Shown one piece after another: positions 26,355-34,206 of a stretch of DNA of 64,000 nucleotides. The stretch's first letter is position 1. Each line of letters opens with the position of its first letter. The notes beneath the pieces were generated by a model. That model did not search any database. It was not told the origin of the DNA and saw only the letters and a program-made list of their open reading frames with translations. Origin of the DNA: Kiloniellaceae bacterium (GTDB taxonomy: Bacteria > Pseudomonadota > Alphaproteobacteria > Kiloniellales > J153); the NCBI GenBank assembly GCA_021776115.1, contig JAJFGN010000028.1:1-64000 (forward strand), given 5' to 3'. The translations under genes and the position numbers were made by a program.

Positions 26355-26398
26355 TTCGGAATCCCGGAAAACGGTACTCAGATACCGCTCACCCCCGC

Positions 26399-27214
26399 TC
26401 AAATGATCGCGTGGCGGACCTTGGCGGAGACCCATTCGCTGAACAGGACCGCGATCAGGATGGTGATCAAGATGAGGGTCACTTGCGGCCAGGCCAGGAC
26501 GTTGAGCGAGGCTTGCAGTTGCAGGCCGATGCCGCCCGCGCCAACCAGACCGAGGACGGTGGATTCGCGGATGTTGATGTCCCAACGGAACACCGTGATG
26601 CCGGCGAAGGCGGGCGCGATCTGCGGCGCGATGCCGTAGGCCATGACCTGCCAGCGCGAGGCGCCGGTGGCGCTGATCGCCTCGACCTGGGTGGTGTCGA
26701 TCTCCTCGATCGCCTCATAGAGTAGCTTGGCCATGAAGCCGATGGAGCGCAGGCCGATGGCGATGGTGCCGGCCAGAACGCCGGGCCCGATGATGGAGAC
26801 CAGCAACAGGGCCCAGATAAGCGAGTTGATCGAGCGCGAGGACACGATGATCAGAAGCGCGACCGGCCGGATCAGGGTCGTGCTGGGGGTGGTGTTGCGC
26901 GCCGCCAGGAAGGCGACCGGCACCGCCATGACAATCGCCAGCGCGGTGCCCAGGGTCGCGATGTTGAGCGTATCCCAAAGCGGCACCCAGAGCTTATCGA
27001 TATAGGCCCAGCGCGGTGGGATCATGCGGCCGCCGATGTCGCCGGCGATCCTGGGCGCGTCCCAAACGAAGAACCAGGTCGTCGCGTCGGAGACGAACTT
27101 CCAGCAATAGAGGAACAAGGCGGCGCCGATCAGCCAGCCGAACCAAATCGCGAACTGCTGCTTGCTTGTGCGCCGCTGCCAAACCTTGGTGCCCGCGCGC
27201 TCAAGACTCGGCAT
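26399..27214 (-). CDS. phnE: phosphonate-type ABC transporter permease 1
   Basis: An inner-membrane permease of the PhnE family. The 271 residues have about six spans and the EAA-loop-like block EAISATGASRWQVMAYGI, with FRWDINIRESTVLGLVGAGGIG typical of PhnE. The start overlaps the stop of the preceding permease gene as TGATG; a GTG one codon upstream is the alternative. It pairs with the second PhnE to form a heterodimeric channel. Substrate: phosphonate, phosphite or phosphate ester, by family. Confidence 0.9.
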   Translation of the reverse strand: MPSLERAGTKVWQRRTSKQQFAIWFGWLIGAALFLYCWKFVSDATTWFFVWDAPRIAGDIGGRMIPPRWAYIDKLWVPLWDTLNIATLGTALAIVMAVPVAFLAARNTTPSTTLIRPVALLIIVSSRSINSLIWALLLVSIIGPGVLAGTIAIGLRSIGFMAKLLYEAIEEIDTTQVEAISATGASRWQVMAYGIAPQIAPAFAGITVFRWDINIRESTVLGLVGAGGIGLQLQASLNVLAWPQVTLILITILIAVLFSEWVSAKVRHAII

Positions 27215-28032
27215 CACTGCACCCGCGCGCGAATGAGGCCCGAGCTATACTCCGCGATCATGACAATGCCGATGATGGTGATGATAATCGCGGCCGCGGT
27301 GTCGAACTCATAGCGGTCGAAGGCGGTGTTCAAGGTCGCGCCGATGCCGCCCGCGCCGACCAGACCCACAACCGCGGATTCGCGGAAATTGATATCCAGA
27401 CGGTAGAGCGAGAGGCCGATCAGGCGCGGCATGACCTGAGGTTGAATCCCGTAGTTCATGAACTGCCACCAGCGCGCCCCGGTCGCCCGCACCGCCTCGG
27501 CCTGGCCTTTATCGATATCCTCGATGTCCTCGGCCAAGAGCTTGGACAGGAACCCGATGGTCGCGAAGGACAGCGTCAGCACGCCGGCCAAGGGCCCGAA
27601 GCCGAAGATGGCCACGAAAAAGATCGCGATGATGATTTCCTGCAAACTGCGCGAGATCGCAATGATGCCCCGGCACAGAAGATACACCGGCAGCGGCGCG
27701 ATATTGCGCGCCGCGCCCAGGCCGATGGGTATGGAGATCGCGATCCCGATGACCGTGGAGGTCACGGTCATGACCAAGCTTTCGATCACGCCGTCGCGGA
27801 TGTCGTTCCAACGCTCCGAGAAGTCGGGCTCAGTGAAGGCGATGACGAAGGCCCAGCCCCGGTCGAGACCTTCGTAAATGCGCAGCCAGTTGACTTCCAG
27901 CGTACCAATGGCGACCGCGAAATAAAGCGCGGCGCCGAGCCCAAGCACCCACCGCAGGCGGGGGCTTTCGATCAGCGGCGGCGGACGCCAACGCCGCGCC
28001 AACTCGCGCGCATCGAAGCTGGTGTCGCTCAT
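27214..28032 (-). CDS. phnE: phosphonate-type ABC transporter permease 2
   Basis: 272 residues with the same architecture as the following gene, including EAVRATGARWWQFMNYGI and YRLDINFRESAVVGLVGAGGIG. Two distinct PhnE-type permeases in tandem is a common arrangement. The 244 bp upstream, between this gene and phnC, hold no gene but do hold repeat stems (28161-28257), so the repeat sits inside the operon. Confidence 0.9.
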   Translation of the reverse strand: MSDTSFDARELARRWRPPPLIESPRLRWVLGLGAALYFAVAIGTLEVNWLRIYEGLDRGWAFVIAFTEPDFSERWNDIRDGVIESLVMTVTSTVIGIAISIPIGLGAARNIAPLPVYLLCRGIIAISRSLQEIIIAIFFVAIFGFGPLAGVLTLSFATIGFLSKLLAEDIEDIDKGQAEAVRATGARWWQFMNYGIQPQVMPRLIGLSLYRLDINFRESAVVGLVGAGGIGATLNTAFDRYEFDTAAAIIITIIGIVMIAEYSSGLIRARVQ

Positions 28033-28160
28033 GGCGCGCCGTAGGATCGAACCCTATTCGCGCCCCGCGAAGGGCACCGTCGGGCCGGGGGCATGGCGGC
28101 CGCGCGTCCGCCGGCGCCGCGCGTGCTTGGCGAGGCTGTCACCCCCACCCGCGCTTCGCG

Positions 28161-28257
28161 CACCCTCCCCCGTCGAAGGGGGAGGGTTAGTTTGTCCGGC
28201 GCTACGCTGTCTTGTCCCCTCCCCCCTTGAGGGGGAGGGTTAGGGTGGGGGGGCTTG
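28161..28257. repeat. REP-like repeat copy 2 plus a second stem
   Basis: Two adjacent GC stems: CACCCTCCCCC / GGGGGAGGGTTAG, then CCCTCCCCCCTTGA / GGGGGAGGGTTAGGG. The first stem and its following CGGCGCTACGCTGTC tail parallel 283-334 at the left end of the window. It sits in the spacer between phnC and phnE and could stabilise or trim the mRNA. Confidence 0.7.
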
Positions 28258-28276
28258 CGGTGCGCGGTCCGGTCCA

Positions 28277-29098
28277 TCACATCGCCGCCATGCGTTCTTC
28301 TTCGGTCAAGACATTTGCCTCGCGGGCCTTATCGGCACCCCTGTCGCGGGTCGCGGCCCAGTCTTCTTCGCCGTAGATTTCGGTTAAAACCTCGGGCGTC
28401 ATGTCGTCGGGCGCGCCATCGTAGACAACCTCGCCCAAGCGCAAGCCCACGATGCGCTGCACGAACATCTGGGCCAGGGCGACGTCGTGGATATTGATGA
28501 TCGCGGCCAACTGCCGCTCGGCGCAAAGCTCGCAGATGAGGCGCATGATCTGGCGCGAGGTCTTGGGGTCGAGGCTCGCAGTCGGTTCGTCGACCAGAAG
28601 CAGGTCCGGCCCCTGGATCAACGCGCGGGCGATGCCGACGCGCTGGCGCTGCCCGCCCGACAATTCATCGGCCCGCTGGTCGGCGAATTCCTCCAGCCCG
28701 ACCCTTTGCAACAGGCGGAAGGCCTCCTCTACCGCCGCTTGGGGAAAGCGCCGGAAATAGCTGCGCCAAAAGCCGACGTAACCGAGTTGACCCGACAGCA
28801 CGTTCTCCATCACGGTCAAGCGCTCGACCAGCGCGTATTCCTGAAAGATCATGCCCATGCGCCGCCGGGCTCGGCGCAAGCCCCCGGCGCCGAGGCGCGT
28901 GACATCCTCGCTATTGAGTTCGATACGCCCCGAACTGGGCTCAACCAAGCGGTTGATGCAACGGATCAGCGTGGACTTGCCGGCCCCTGACGGGCCGATC
29001 AGAGCCAGAACCTGGCCACGGGGGACTTCCAGATCGACGCCCTTAAGGGCTTTATCCCCGGTCTTGTATTGCTTGACCAGATTCTCAAGACGCAACAT
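28277..29098 (-). CDS. phnC: phosphonate-type ABC transporter ATPase
   Basis: 273 residues. Walker [10 protein letters not shown] lies at about 35-43, the signature is [15 protein letters not shown], and Walker B is [13 protein letters not shown]. The sequence downstream, [11 protein letters not shown], matches PhnC. The C-terminus is extended by some 30 residues rich in Glu and Arg. The order on the minus strand is phnD, phnC, phnE, phnE. Confidence 0.92.
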   Translation of the reverse strand: MLRLENLVKQYKTGDKALKGVDLEVPRGQVLALIGPSGAGKSTLIRCINRLVEPSSGRIELNSEDVTRLGAGGLRRARRRMGMIFQEYALVERLTVMENVLSGQLGYVGFWRSYFRRFPQAAVEEAFRLLQRVGLEEFADQRADELSGGQRQRVGIARALIQGPDLLLVDEPTASLDPKTSRQIMRLICELCAERQLAAIINIHDVALAQMFVQRIVGLRLGEVVYDGAPDDMTPEVLTEIYGEEDWAATRDRGADKAREANVLTEEERMAAM

Positions 29099-29145
29099 GC
29101 GATCAGCCTCGATACCCGCGCGGAAAATTCTCGAAGATCAACTCC

Positions 29146-29180
29146 GCCCGACCTCGCCCCATAAAGGGGAGAGGTCGGGC
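29146..29180. repeat. stem-loop between phnD and phnC
   Basis: GCCCGACCTC (29146-29155) and GAGGTCGGGC (29171-29180) pair perfectly, with an inner CCCC/GGGG and loop ATAAA. No T-run follows on the minus strand. It may protect the abundant binding-protein mRNA, as stems after solute-binding-protein genes often do. Confidence 0.7.
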
Positions 29181-29270
29181 AGAATGATACGTAACCACCG
29201 TTCCTTCGTACAATCGCGCAGTCAGACGCGGCACCCGAAGACCCGCCATATGGATCGCTAGGCGATCACC

Positions 29271-30275
29271 TTACTTGCAGGAATAGGACACGTTGTTAGC
29301 CGCGTCGATTGTGCGGATGACGTCCCAGTGCTCCTTGTAGGTGATCGGGATGAACTGGCCCTCGCCGTTCTTTTCGAACTCGGTCTTCAGGCTGGTCGGC
29401 GTGCCGTCCGGCTTGACCCACTGGAAACTGGAGAAGGCTTCGCGCACCTTTTGCGCCAGGTCCGGCTTCAGGTTGTAGACGTGGCCGTAGCCGGTGGTCG
29501 GGAAGGTCTGCGACTTGTAGATCACTTTGAGCTGGTCGTCCTTGACAACGTCGCGCTTGATCATGCGCGCCTTGACGCTGTTAGCGATCGAAGCGGCGTC
29601 GTAATCCTTGTTGGCGACGCCCAGGATCGAGTTGTCGTGCTTACCGGAAAAGGTGGTCTTGAAGTCGCGATCCGGAATCATGTCGAATTTGGCCTTGAGC
29701 AGGGCCGAGGGCGCCTTAAAGCCGGAATTGGAGGTCGGCGAGGTGAAGGCGAGGGTCCGGCCCTTGATGTCCTCGACCTTCTCGATGCCGCTGCCCGGAT
29801 AGGATATAATCTCCATCTCGTAGCCGAAGCTGCCGTCCAGGCCGGCCATGATGGTGAAGGGCGCGAACCCGGCGCAGTTGACCGCCAGCGGATTGGAGCC
29901 GGTGTTGAAGCCGGCGACGTGCAGACGGCCGGAACGCATGGCCTCGATCTGGGCGGCGTTGGACTGCACCGGGAAGAACTGGACCTTTTTGCCGGTGAGC
30001 TTTTCCATATGCTCCAGGAAATCGGCCCAGGCTTCGCGGTACACGGCGGGGTCTTCGACCGGCGTGTAGGCGAAGATCAAGGTGCTGGGGTCGATCCACT
30101 TGCTGGAATCGCTCGGCGCGTCGGCGACAAGATCGCCGTCGGCATCGCAGAAACGCTCGTCAAGGGCGCCGCGCGGGCAATCCGTGGCGCTCATGCTTGG
30201 CGTTGGCGCGAACATGAGCCCGGTGAGCGCCAAGCCCAACAGTACGTTACGGCACAAGGGTAAATTGACCGACAT
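29271..30275 (-). CDS. phnD: phosphonate-type substrate-binding protein
   Basis: A periplasmic solute-binding protein of the PhnD/SsuA-like group (334 residues). The signal peptide is about residues 1-29. The mature part shows FAYTPVEDP, FFPVQSNAAQIEAMRSG and FTSPTSNSGFKAPSALLK, typical of PhnD and PtxB. It is the first gene of the operon, and its regulatory region is shared with the divergent Crp-type gene. The ligand could be phosphonate, phosphite or a phosphate ester. Confidence 0.92.
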   Translation of the reverse strand: MSVNLPLCRNVLLGLALTGLMFAPTPSMSATDCPRGALDERFCDADGDLVADAPSDSSKWIDPSTLIFAYTPVEDPAVYREAWADFLEHMEKLTGKKVQFFPVQSNAAQIEAMRSGRLHVAGFNTGSNPLAVNCAGFAPFTIMAGLDGSFGYEMEIISYPGSGIEKVEDIKGRTLAFTSPTSNSGFKAPSALLKAKFDMIPDRDFKTTFSGKHDNSILGVANKDYDAASIANSVKARMIKRDVVKDDQLKVIYKSQTFPTTGYGHVYNLKPDLAQKVREAFSSFQWVKPDGTPTSLKTEFEKNGEGQFIPITYKEHWDVIRTIDAANNVSYSCK

Positions 30276-30376
30276 CGATATCCTCCCTGGTTATTCGGTG
30301 CTGGTCCTGGCGTTTGCGCCTGTGTGCGACCAACCCGGTGGCCAAAACTCTCGTTTCCGGCTGCGCCGGAATGGTT

Positions 30377-30394
30377 TCGTCATATTTCTGTAAC
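30377..30394 (+). promoter_or_regulatory. possible Pho box
   Basis: TCGTCAT, 4 bp (ATTT), CTGTAAC: close to the tandem CTGTCAT-N4-CTGTCAT repeat bound by PhoB. It reads in the direction of the Crp-type gene, about 136 bp upstream of it, and about 102 bp upstream of phnD in the other direction. The orientation makes the assignment to phnD uncertain. Confidence 0.35.
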
Positions 30395-30529
30395 ATTATC
30401 CGTGTGTTTCGCCAAGTTTCATTGCGGGCTTCGGACGCCCAGACCAGAGCCTCTCTGCCCGCCCCGCCCCTGGCCTGACGGGTCCTTCGTGAGTAGACTA
30501 AGCTTCCTTGAGGGGGTGGGGAGCGGATT

Positions 30530-31228
30530 GTGGAAACTTGGGACGCCAGGTCGCTGGCCGGCATCGCCATGTTCGATGGCCTCGATGAGGTGGAACGGAA
30601 ACGCCTGGAGGAACGCTGTCAGTGGCGCCGTTTCGCCGCCGGCCAAACCATCCTGGAACGCGGCAGCGACAGCCGGGAGGTCCTGTTCATCGTCCAGGGC
30701 ACGGTCAATATCGTCAATTACTCACAGTCGGGGCGCGAGATCGCGTACGCGAACTTGGGCACCGGCGAATGCTTCGGCGAGTTGGCCGCGATTGACGGGC
30801 AGCCGCGCTCGGCCAGCGTGGTCGCGACCGAGCCGACTTTGGTCGCGGTCCTGGCGGCGGAACGCTTTCTGGAGCTGCTGAAGGAGCGCGCGGAGGTTAC
30901 CTTCCGCATGTTGACCCGCCTGGCCACCATGGTACGCAGCGGCGATGTGCGCATCATGGAGTTAAGCACCTTGGCCGCGACCCAGCGCGTTTACGCCGAG
31001 CTTTTGCGCATGGCCAAGCCCGACGCGGCGGGCACCGGATTGTACGTCATTCACCCCTTGCCGCCACTGCGCGAAGTCGCCAGCCGGGTCAGCACAACGC
31101 GCGAGACCGTGGCCCGCGCCATGAGCCATCTATATCCAAGCGGCATCATCCGGCGCAAAGGGCGCAGCCTCTACATCATGGACCGCACCAAGTTCGAAGA
31201 GCTGCTGGCTACCATGCGAAGCGAGTAG
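30530..31228 (+). CDS. Crp/Fnr-family transcription regulator
   Basis: 232 residues: a cyclic-nucleotide-binding fold at about 15-130 (YANLGTGECFGELAAIDGQPRS matches the cNMP phosphate-binding cassette, with Arg-Ser near its end as in cAMP binders), a dimerisation helix, and a winged helix with VASRVSTTRETVARAMSHLY. No FNR-type cysteine cluster is present. The start is GTG at 30530, after GGGGAG. It is divergent from phnD and might control it; it is also a candidate regulator for the TGTGA-N6-TCACA sites near 53167 and 55076. Confidence 0.9.
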   Translation: METWDARSLAGIAMFDGLDEVERKRLEERCQWRRFAAGQTILERGSDSREVLFIVQGTVNIVNYSQSGREIAYANLGTGECFGELAAIDGQPRSASVVATEPTLVAVLAAERFLELLKERAEVTFRMLTRLATMVRSGDVRIMELSTLAATQRVYAELLRMAKPDAAGTGLYVIHPLPPLREVASRVSTTRETVARAMSHLYPSGIIRRKGRSLYIMDRTKFEELLATMRSE

Positions 31229-31269
31229 GGCGATTGAGCATTTGGGAGAGGCCACCCGGGCTTCATTTG

Positions 31270-31352
31270 TCACCCTCGGGCTTGACCCGGCAATCCATCG
31301 AGGTCCGAGTCTCGCTCTCCGATGGACCCGTAGGTCAAGCCCGGCAATGACA
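31270..31352. repeat. alphaproteobacterial palindromic repeat
   Basis: GGGCTTGACC (31278-31287) and GGTCAAGCCC (31333-31342) with inner CCATCG / CGATGG, and outer TGTCA / TGACA. This matches the widespread element containing CGGGCTTGACCCGGCAATCC. It lies between the convergent crp-like and htpG genes, where it could serve as a bidirectional 3' end. Confidence 0.75.
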
Positions 31353-31378
31353 TTTCAAAGAAGGGCTCGAGCCAAACT

Positions 31379-33289
31379 CTAAGCCCCGAAGCCCCGCTCA
31401 ACGATGGTGGTGAGGCGGCGGGCGAAGGCGGCCGGATCGGGCACCGCCTCACCCTCCAGAATCCGCGCCTGATCCAGCAGCAACCAAGCCGCGTCCTCGA
31501 GCGCCGCGTTGTCGCCCTCGCCCGCTGTGCCCTTGGTTTCCAAGCGTTGGGACAGACTGCGGATCAAGTTATGCTTGGGGTTGATTTCCAGCACCCGTTT
31601 CGAGGCCATGTCGATCTGGCGGTGCTGCTTGAGCAGGCGCTCCAGGTGCATGTCCATGTCGCCCTCGTCCGCGATCAAGCAGACCGGGCTGCCGGTTAGG
31701 CGCTCACTCCGCCGCACGTCCTTGACCGCGTCCTTCAGCGCCAATTTGAGGAAGGCGACCAGGGCATCGGTGCCGGGCGCGGCGGCTTCCGGTTCCTGTT
31801 TCGCGTCCCCGTCCTCGCCCGCGTCCTTGGCGGCAAAGCCGCTCAAGTCGACGCCGCCGCGCGTGACCGACTTGAAGGACTTGTCCTTGAAAGTGGCGAC
31901 CGCGGGAATCCAAAACTCATCCACCGGGTCGCTCAGCAACAGAACTTCGATGCCCTTGGCCTCGAAGCCTTCGAGGTGCGGGCTGCGGCGCACCGCGTCC
32001 GCGTCGTCGCCGGTAATGTAATAGATTTCGCTCTGGCCTTCCGGCATACGTTCCACGTATTCGCTGAGACTGGTCAGCCCTTCAATCTTGGTGGAGGCGA
32101 AGCGGACAAGCCCGGTCAGCGTCTCGCGCTGACTGGCATCCTCGTACAAACCTTCCTTCAAGACCGCGCCAAAGTTGTCCCAGAACGCGGCGTACTCCTC
32201 CGGCTTTTTCTCCGCCTTTTTCTTTAGCTCGTTCAGCACGCGCTTGGTCACGGCGCCGCGAATCTTGGCCAAGACAGGATGGCTTTGCAGCATCTCGCGG
32301 CTGATGTTGAGCGCCAAATCCTCGGTATCGATCACACCGCGCAGGAAGCGTAAGTAGGGTGGGACCAGTTCCGCGCAGTCGTCGGTGATGAAGATTCGCT
32401 TTACGTATAATTTTACCCCGTGACGGCGTTCCGGATTGAACAAATCGAAGGGTTGGACGGCCGGCACATAGAGCAGGCCGCTGTATTCGATCACGCCCTC
32501 CGCCTTGAAATGGAGACGCAGCCAGGGGTCGTCCATGGCATGCGCGACGTGGTGATAGAATTCCGTGTACTGTACGTCGGTGATGTCCGACTTGGACCGC
32601 ATCCAGATCGCGGACGCGCTGTTCAGCGTGTCTTCCTTGTCGCCTTCCGTCATCACGACAGGGATCGCGACATGATCCGAGTAGGTCTTGACGATGTTGC
32701 GCAGGCGCGCCGGGTCCAGATACTCGGCCGCATCTTTCTTGAGCGAGAGCACAATCCGGCTGCCGCGCGCCAGGTCCAGTGAGTCCGGGCTTGCCGGCGC
32801 CACGGTGAATTCGCCCTTGCCGTCGGAAATCCAGGTCCAAGCATGATCTTCGCCCGCCTTGCGGCAGGTCACCTCAACCCGGTCGGCGACCATGAAGACC
32901 GAATAAAACCCGACCCCGAACTGGCCGATGAGATTGGCGCCCTCTCCCTTGTCCTCGATCTGGCGCATAAAGGCGGCGGTACCGGAGCGCGCGATGGTGC
33001 CCAGGTTCTCGATCAAGTCGTCACGGTTCATACCGATGCCATTATCCGAGATCGTGAGGGTTCGGGACTTAGCATCGGGTTTCAGGTGGATTTTGAAGCC
33101 GGGATCACCACTTAGAAGGTTGGGCTCGGTCAAGGCCGCGTAACGCAACCGGTCGCAGGCGTCGGAGGCGTTGGATATCAGTTCGCGAAGGAAGATCTCC
33201 TTATTCGAGTAGAGCGAATTGGCGACAATATCGAGAAGCCGGCTGACTTCCGCCTGAAAACTTAATTTCTCTTCGGAAATGCTGTCCAT
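31379..33289 (-). CDS. htpG: molecular chaperone HtpG (Hsp90)
   Basis: An ATP-dependent cytoplasmic chaperone, 636 residues. The N-terminal GHKL ATPase shows NASDACDRLRYAAL, ISDNGIGMN and GQFGVGFYS. The middle domain and C-terminal dimerisation domain follow at normal length. GAGGAAGG lies 8 bases before the ATG at 33289 and settles the start. A heat-shock-type promoter candidate lies about 80 bp upstream. It is monocistronic. Confidence 0.96.
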   Translation of the reverse strand: MDSISEEKLSFQAEVSRLLDIVANSLYSNKEIFLRELISNASDACDRLRYAALTEPNLLSGDPGFKIHLKPDAKSRTLTISDNGIGMNRDDLIENLGTIARSGTAAFMRQIEDKGEGANLIGQFGVGFYSVFMVADRVEVTCRKAGEDHAWTWISDGKGEFTVAPASPDSLDLARGSRIVLSLKKDAAEYLDPARLRNIVKTYSDHVAIPVVMTEGDKEDTLNSASAIWMRSKSDITDVQYTEFYHHVAHAMDDPWLRLHFKAEGVIEYSGLLYVPAVQPFDLFNPERRHGVKLYVKRIFITDDCAELVPPYLRFLRGVIDTEDLALNISREMLQSHPVLAKIRGAVTKRVLNELKKKAEKKPEEYAAFWDNFGAVLKEGLYEDASQRETLTGLVRFASTKIEGLTSLSEYVERMPEGQSEIYYITGDDADAVRRSPHLEGFEAKGIEVLLLSDPVDEFWIPAVATFKDKSFKSVTRGGVDLSGFAAKDAGEDGDAKQEPEAAAPGTDALVAFLKLALKDAVKDVRRSERLTGSPVCLIADEGDMDMHLERLLKQHRQIDMASKRVLEINPKHNLIRSLSQRLETKGTAGEGDNAALEDAAWLLLDQARILEGEAVPDPAAFARRLTTIVERGFGA

Positions 33290-33366
33290 ATCGCCTTCCT
33301 CAACCATAAATCGCACCTTCTCCGGCTGAATCGTACCGCTGCTTAGGATTTCGTAAACTGCGCCTG

Positions 33367-33395
33367 ATATGTGGTAATACTGGCGAAACTGCAAG
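33367..33395 (-). promoter_or_regulatory. candidate heat-shock (sigma-32) promoter of htpG
   Basis: On the minus strand CTTGCAG (33395-33389), 14 bp, CCACATAT (33374-33367), close to the consensus CTTGAAA-N11/16-CCCCATNT. The predicted start near 33360 leaves a leader of about 70 nt. The gene's function supports the call. Confidence 0.55.
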
Positions 33396-33431
33396 GCCCG
33401 GACCGGACCGACCCTTTTTGAGGGAACGGCG

Positions 33432-34151
33432 ATGACCGAGGGCAACGAGATGCAGGCACGACGACAGGCCATGGTCGCCGAAGTCGAGGCGGAGGTGGCC
33501 GACACGCGAAAATGGCTGGGCAAGCGCAGGCTCGATCCAAGGGTCGTCGCGGCCATGGCCAAGGTGCCCCGGCATCGTTTCGTCCCCACCGTCAACCAGA
33601 GACATGCCTACGAGAACCGGCCGCAACCGATCGGCCACGGGCAAACGATCTCACAGCCCTACATGGTCGCCATCATGACCGACCTCGCCGACATCCAGCC
33701 GGATGACCGGGTGCTGGAAATCGGTACTGGCTGCGGCTATCAGACCGCCATCCTGGCCGAGCTCGCGGCCCAGGTCTTTTCGGTCGAGATCGTGCCGGAG
33801 CTGGCGGGCCCGGCCGCCGCGCGCCTGCGCGACTTGGGCTGCACAAACGTCGAGGTCATGTGCGGCGACGGCGCCCTAGGCTGGAGCGACCGCGCGCCCT
33901 TCGACGCCATCGTTGTGACCGCCGCGGCCTGGCAGCGCATTCCGCCGGCCCTGATCGCACAACTGGCTCCAGGCGGGCGTTTGATCATCCCGGTGGATCG
34001 CAGCGCATCGGCGGCGCGGTTTCCCTATCTCGATCAGGACCAGGAACTCATGGTCGTCACCAAAGACAAGGAGGGCCGAATTGCCGAACGCAACGTGCTT
34101 CCGGTTGCCTTCGTTCCGCTGGTCGAGAGAAGCGCCGACCCGGCAGCCTAA
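33432..34151 (+). CDS. pcm: protein-L-isoaspartate O-methyltransferase
   Basis: Repairs isoaspartyl residues using S-adenosylmethionine. The 239 residues contain the substrate loop PIGHGQTISQPYMVA, motif I VLEIGTGCGYQTA, and GGRLIIPV. The N-terminal helix is longer than usual. It is divergent from htpG, so two protein-quality-control genes share one intergenic region. Confidence 0.92.
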   Translation: MTEGNEMQARRQAMVAEVEAEVADTRKWLGKRRLDPRVVAAMAKVPRHRFVPTVNQRHAYENRPQPIGHGQTISQPYMVAIMTDLADIQPDDRVLEIGTGCGYQTAILAELAAQVFSVEIVPELAGPAAARLRDLGCTNVEVMCGDGALGWSDRAPFDAIVVTAAAWQRIPPALIAQLAPGGRLIIPVDRSASAARFPYLDQDQELMVVTKDKEGRIAERNVLPVAFVPLVERSADPAA

Positions 34152-34206
34152 CCCGAGCATGCCCGGGGCTTGCTACCGAGCCGCGGATCGCTGATACCAA
34201 ATCTCG

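Larger units (their letters stand above)
25914..26398. other. intergenic repeat-bearing region
   Basis: 485 bp without a gene. It holds the second copy of the dispersed repeat (26096-26175), a GCCCTCTCCC/GGGAGAGGG stem near 26193-26215, and the terminator of the phosphonate operon (26318-26354). Confidence 0.6.
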
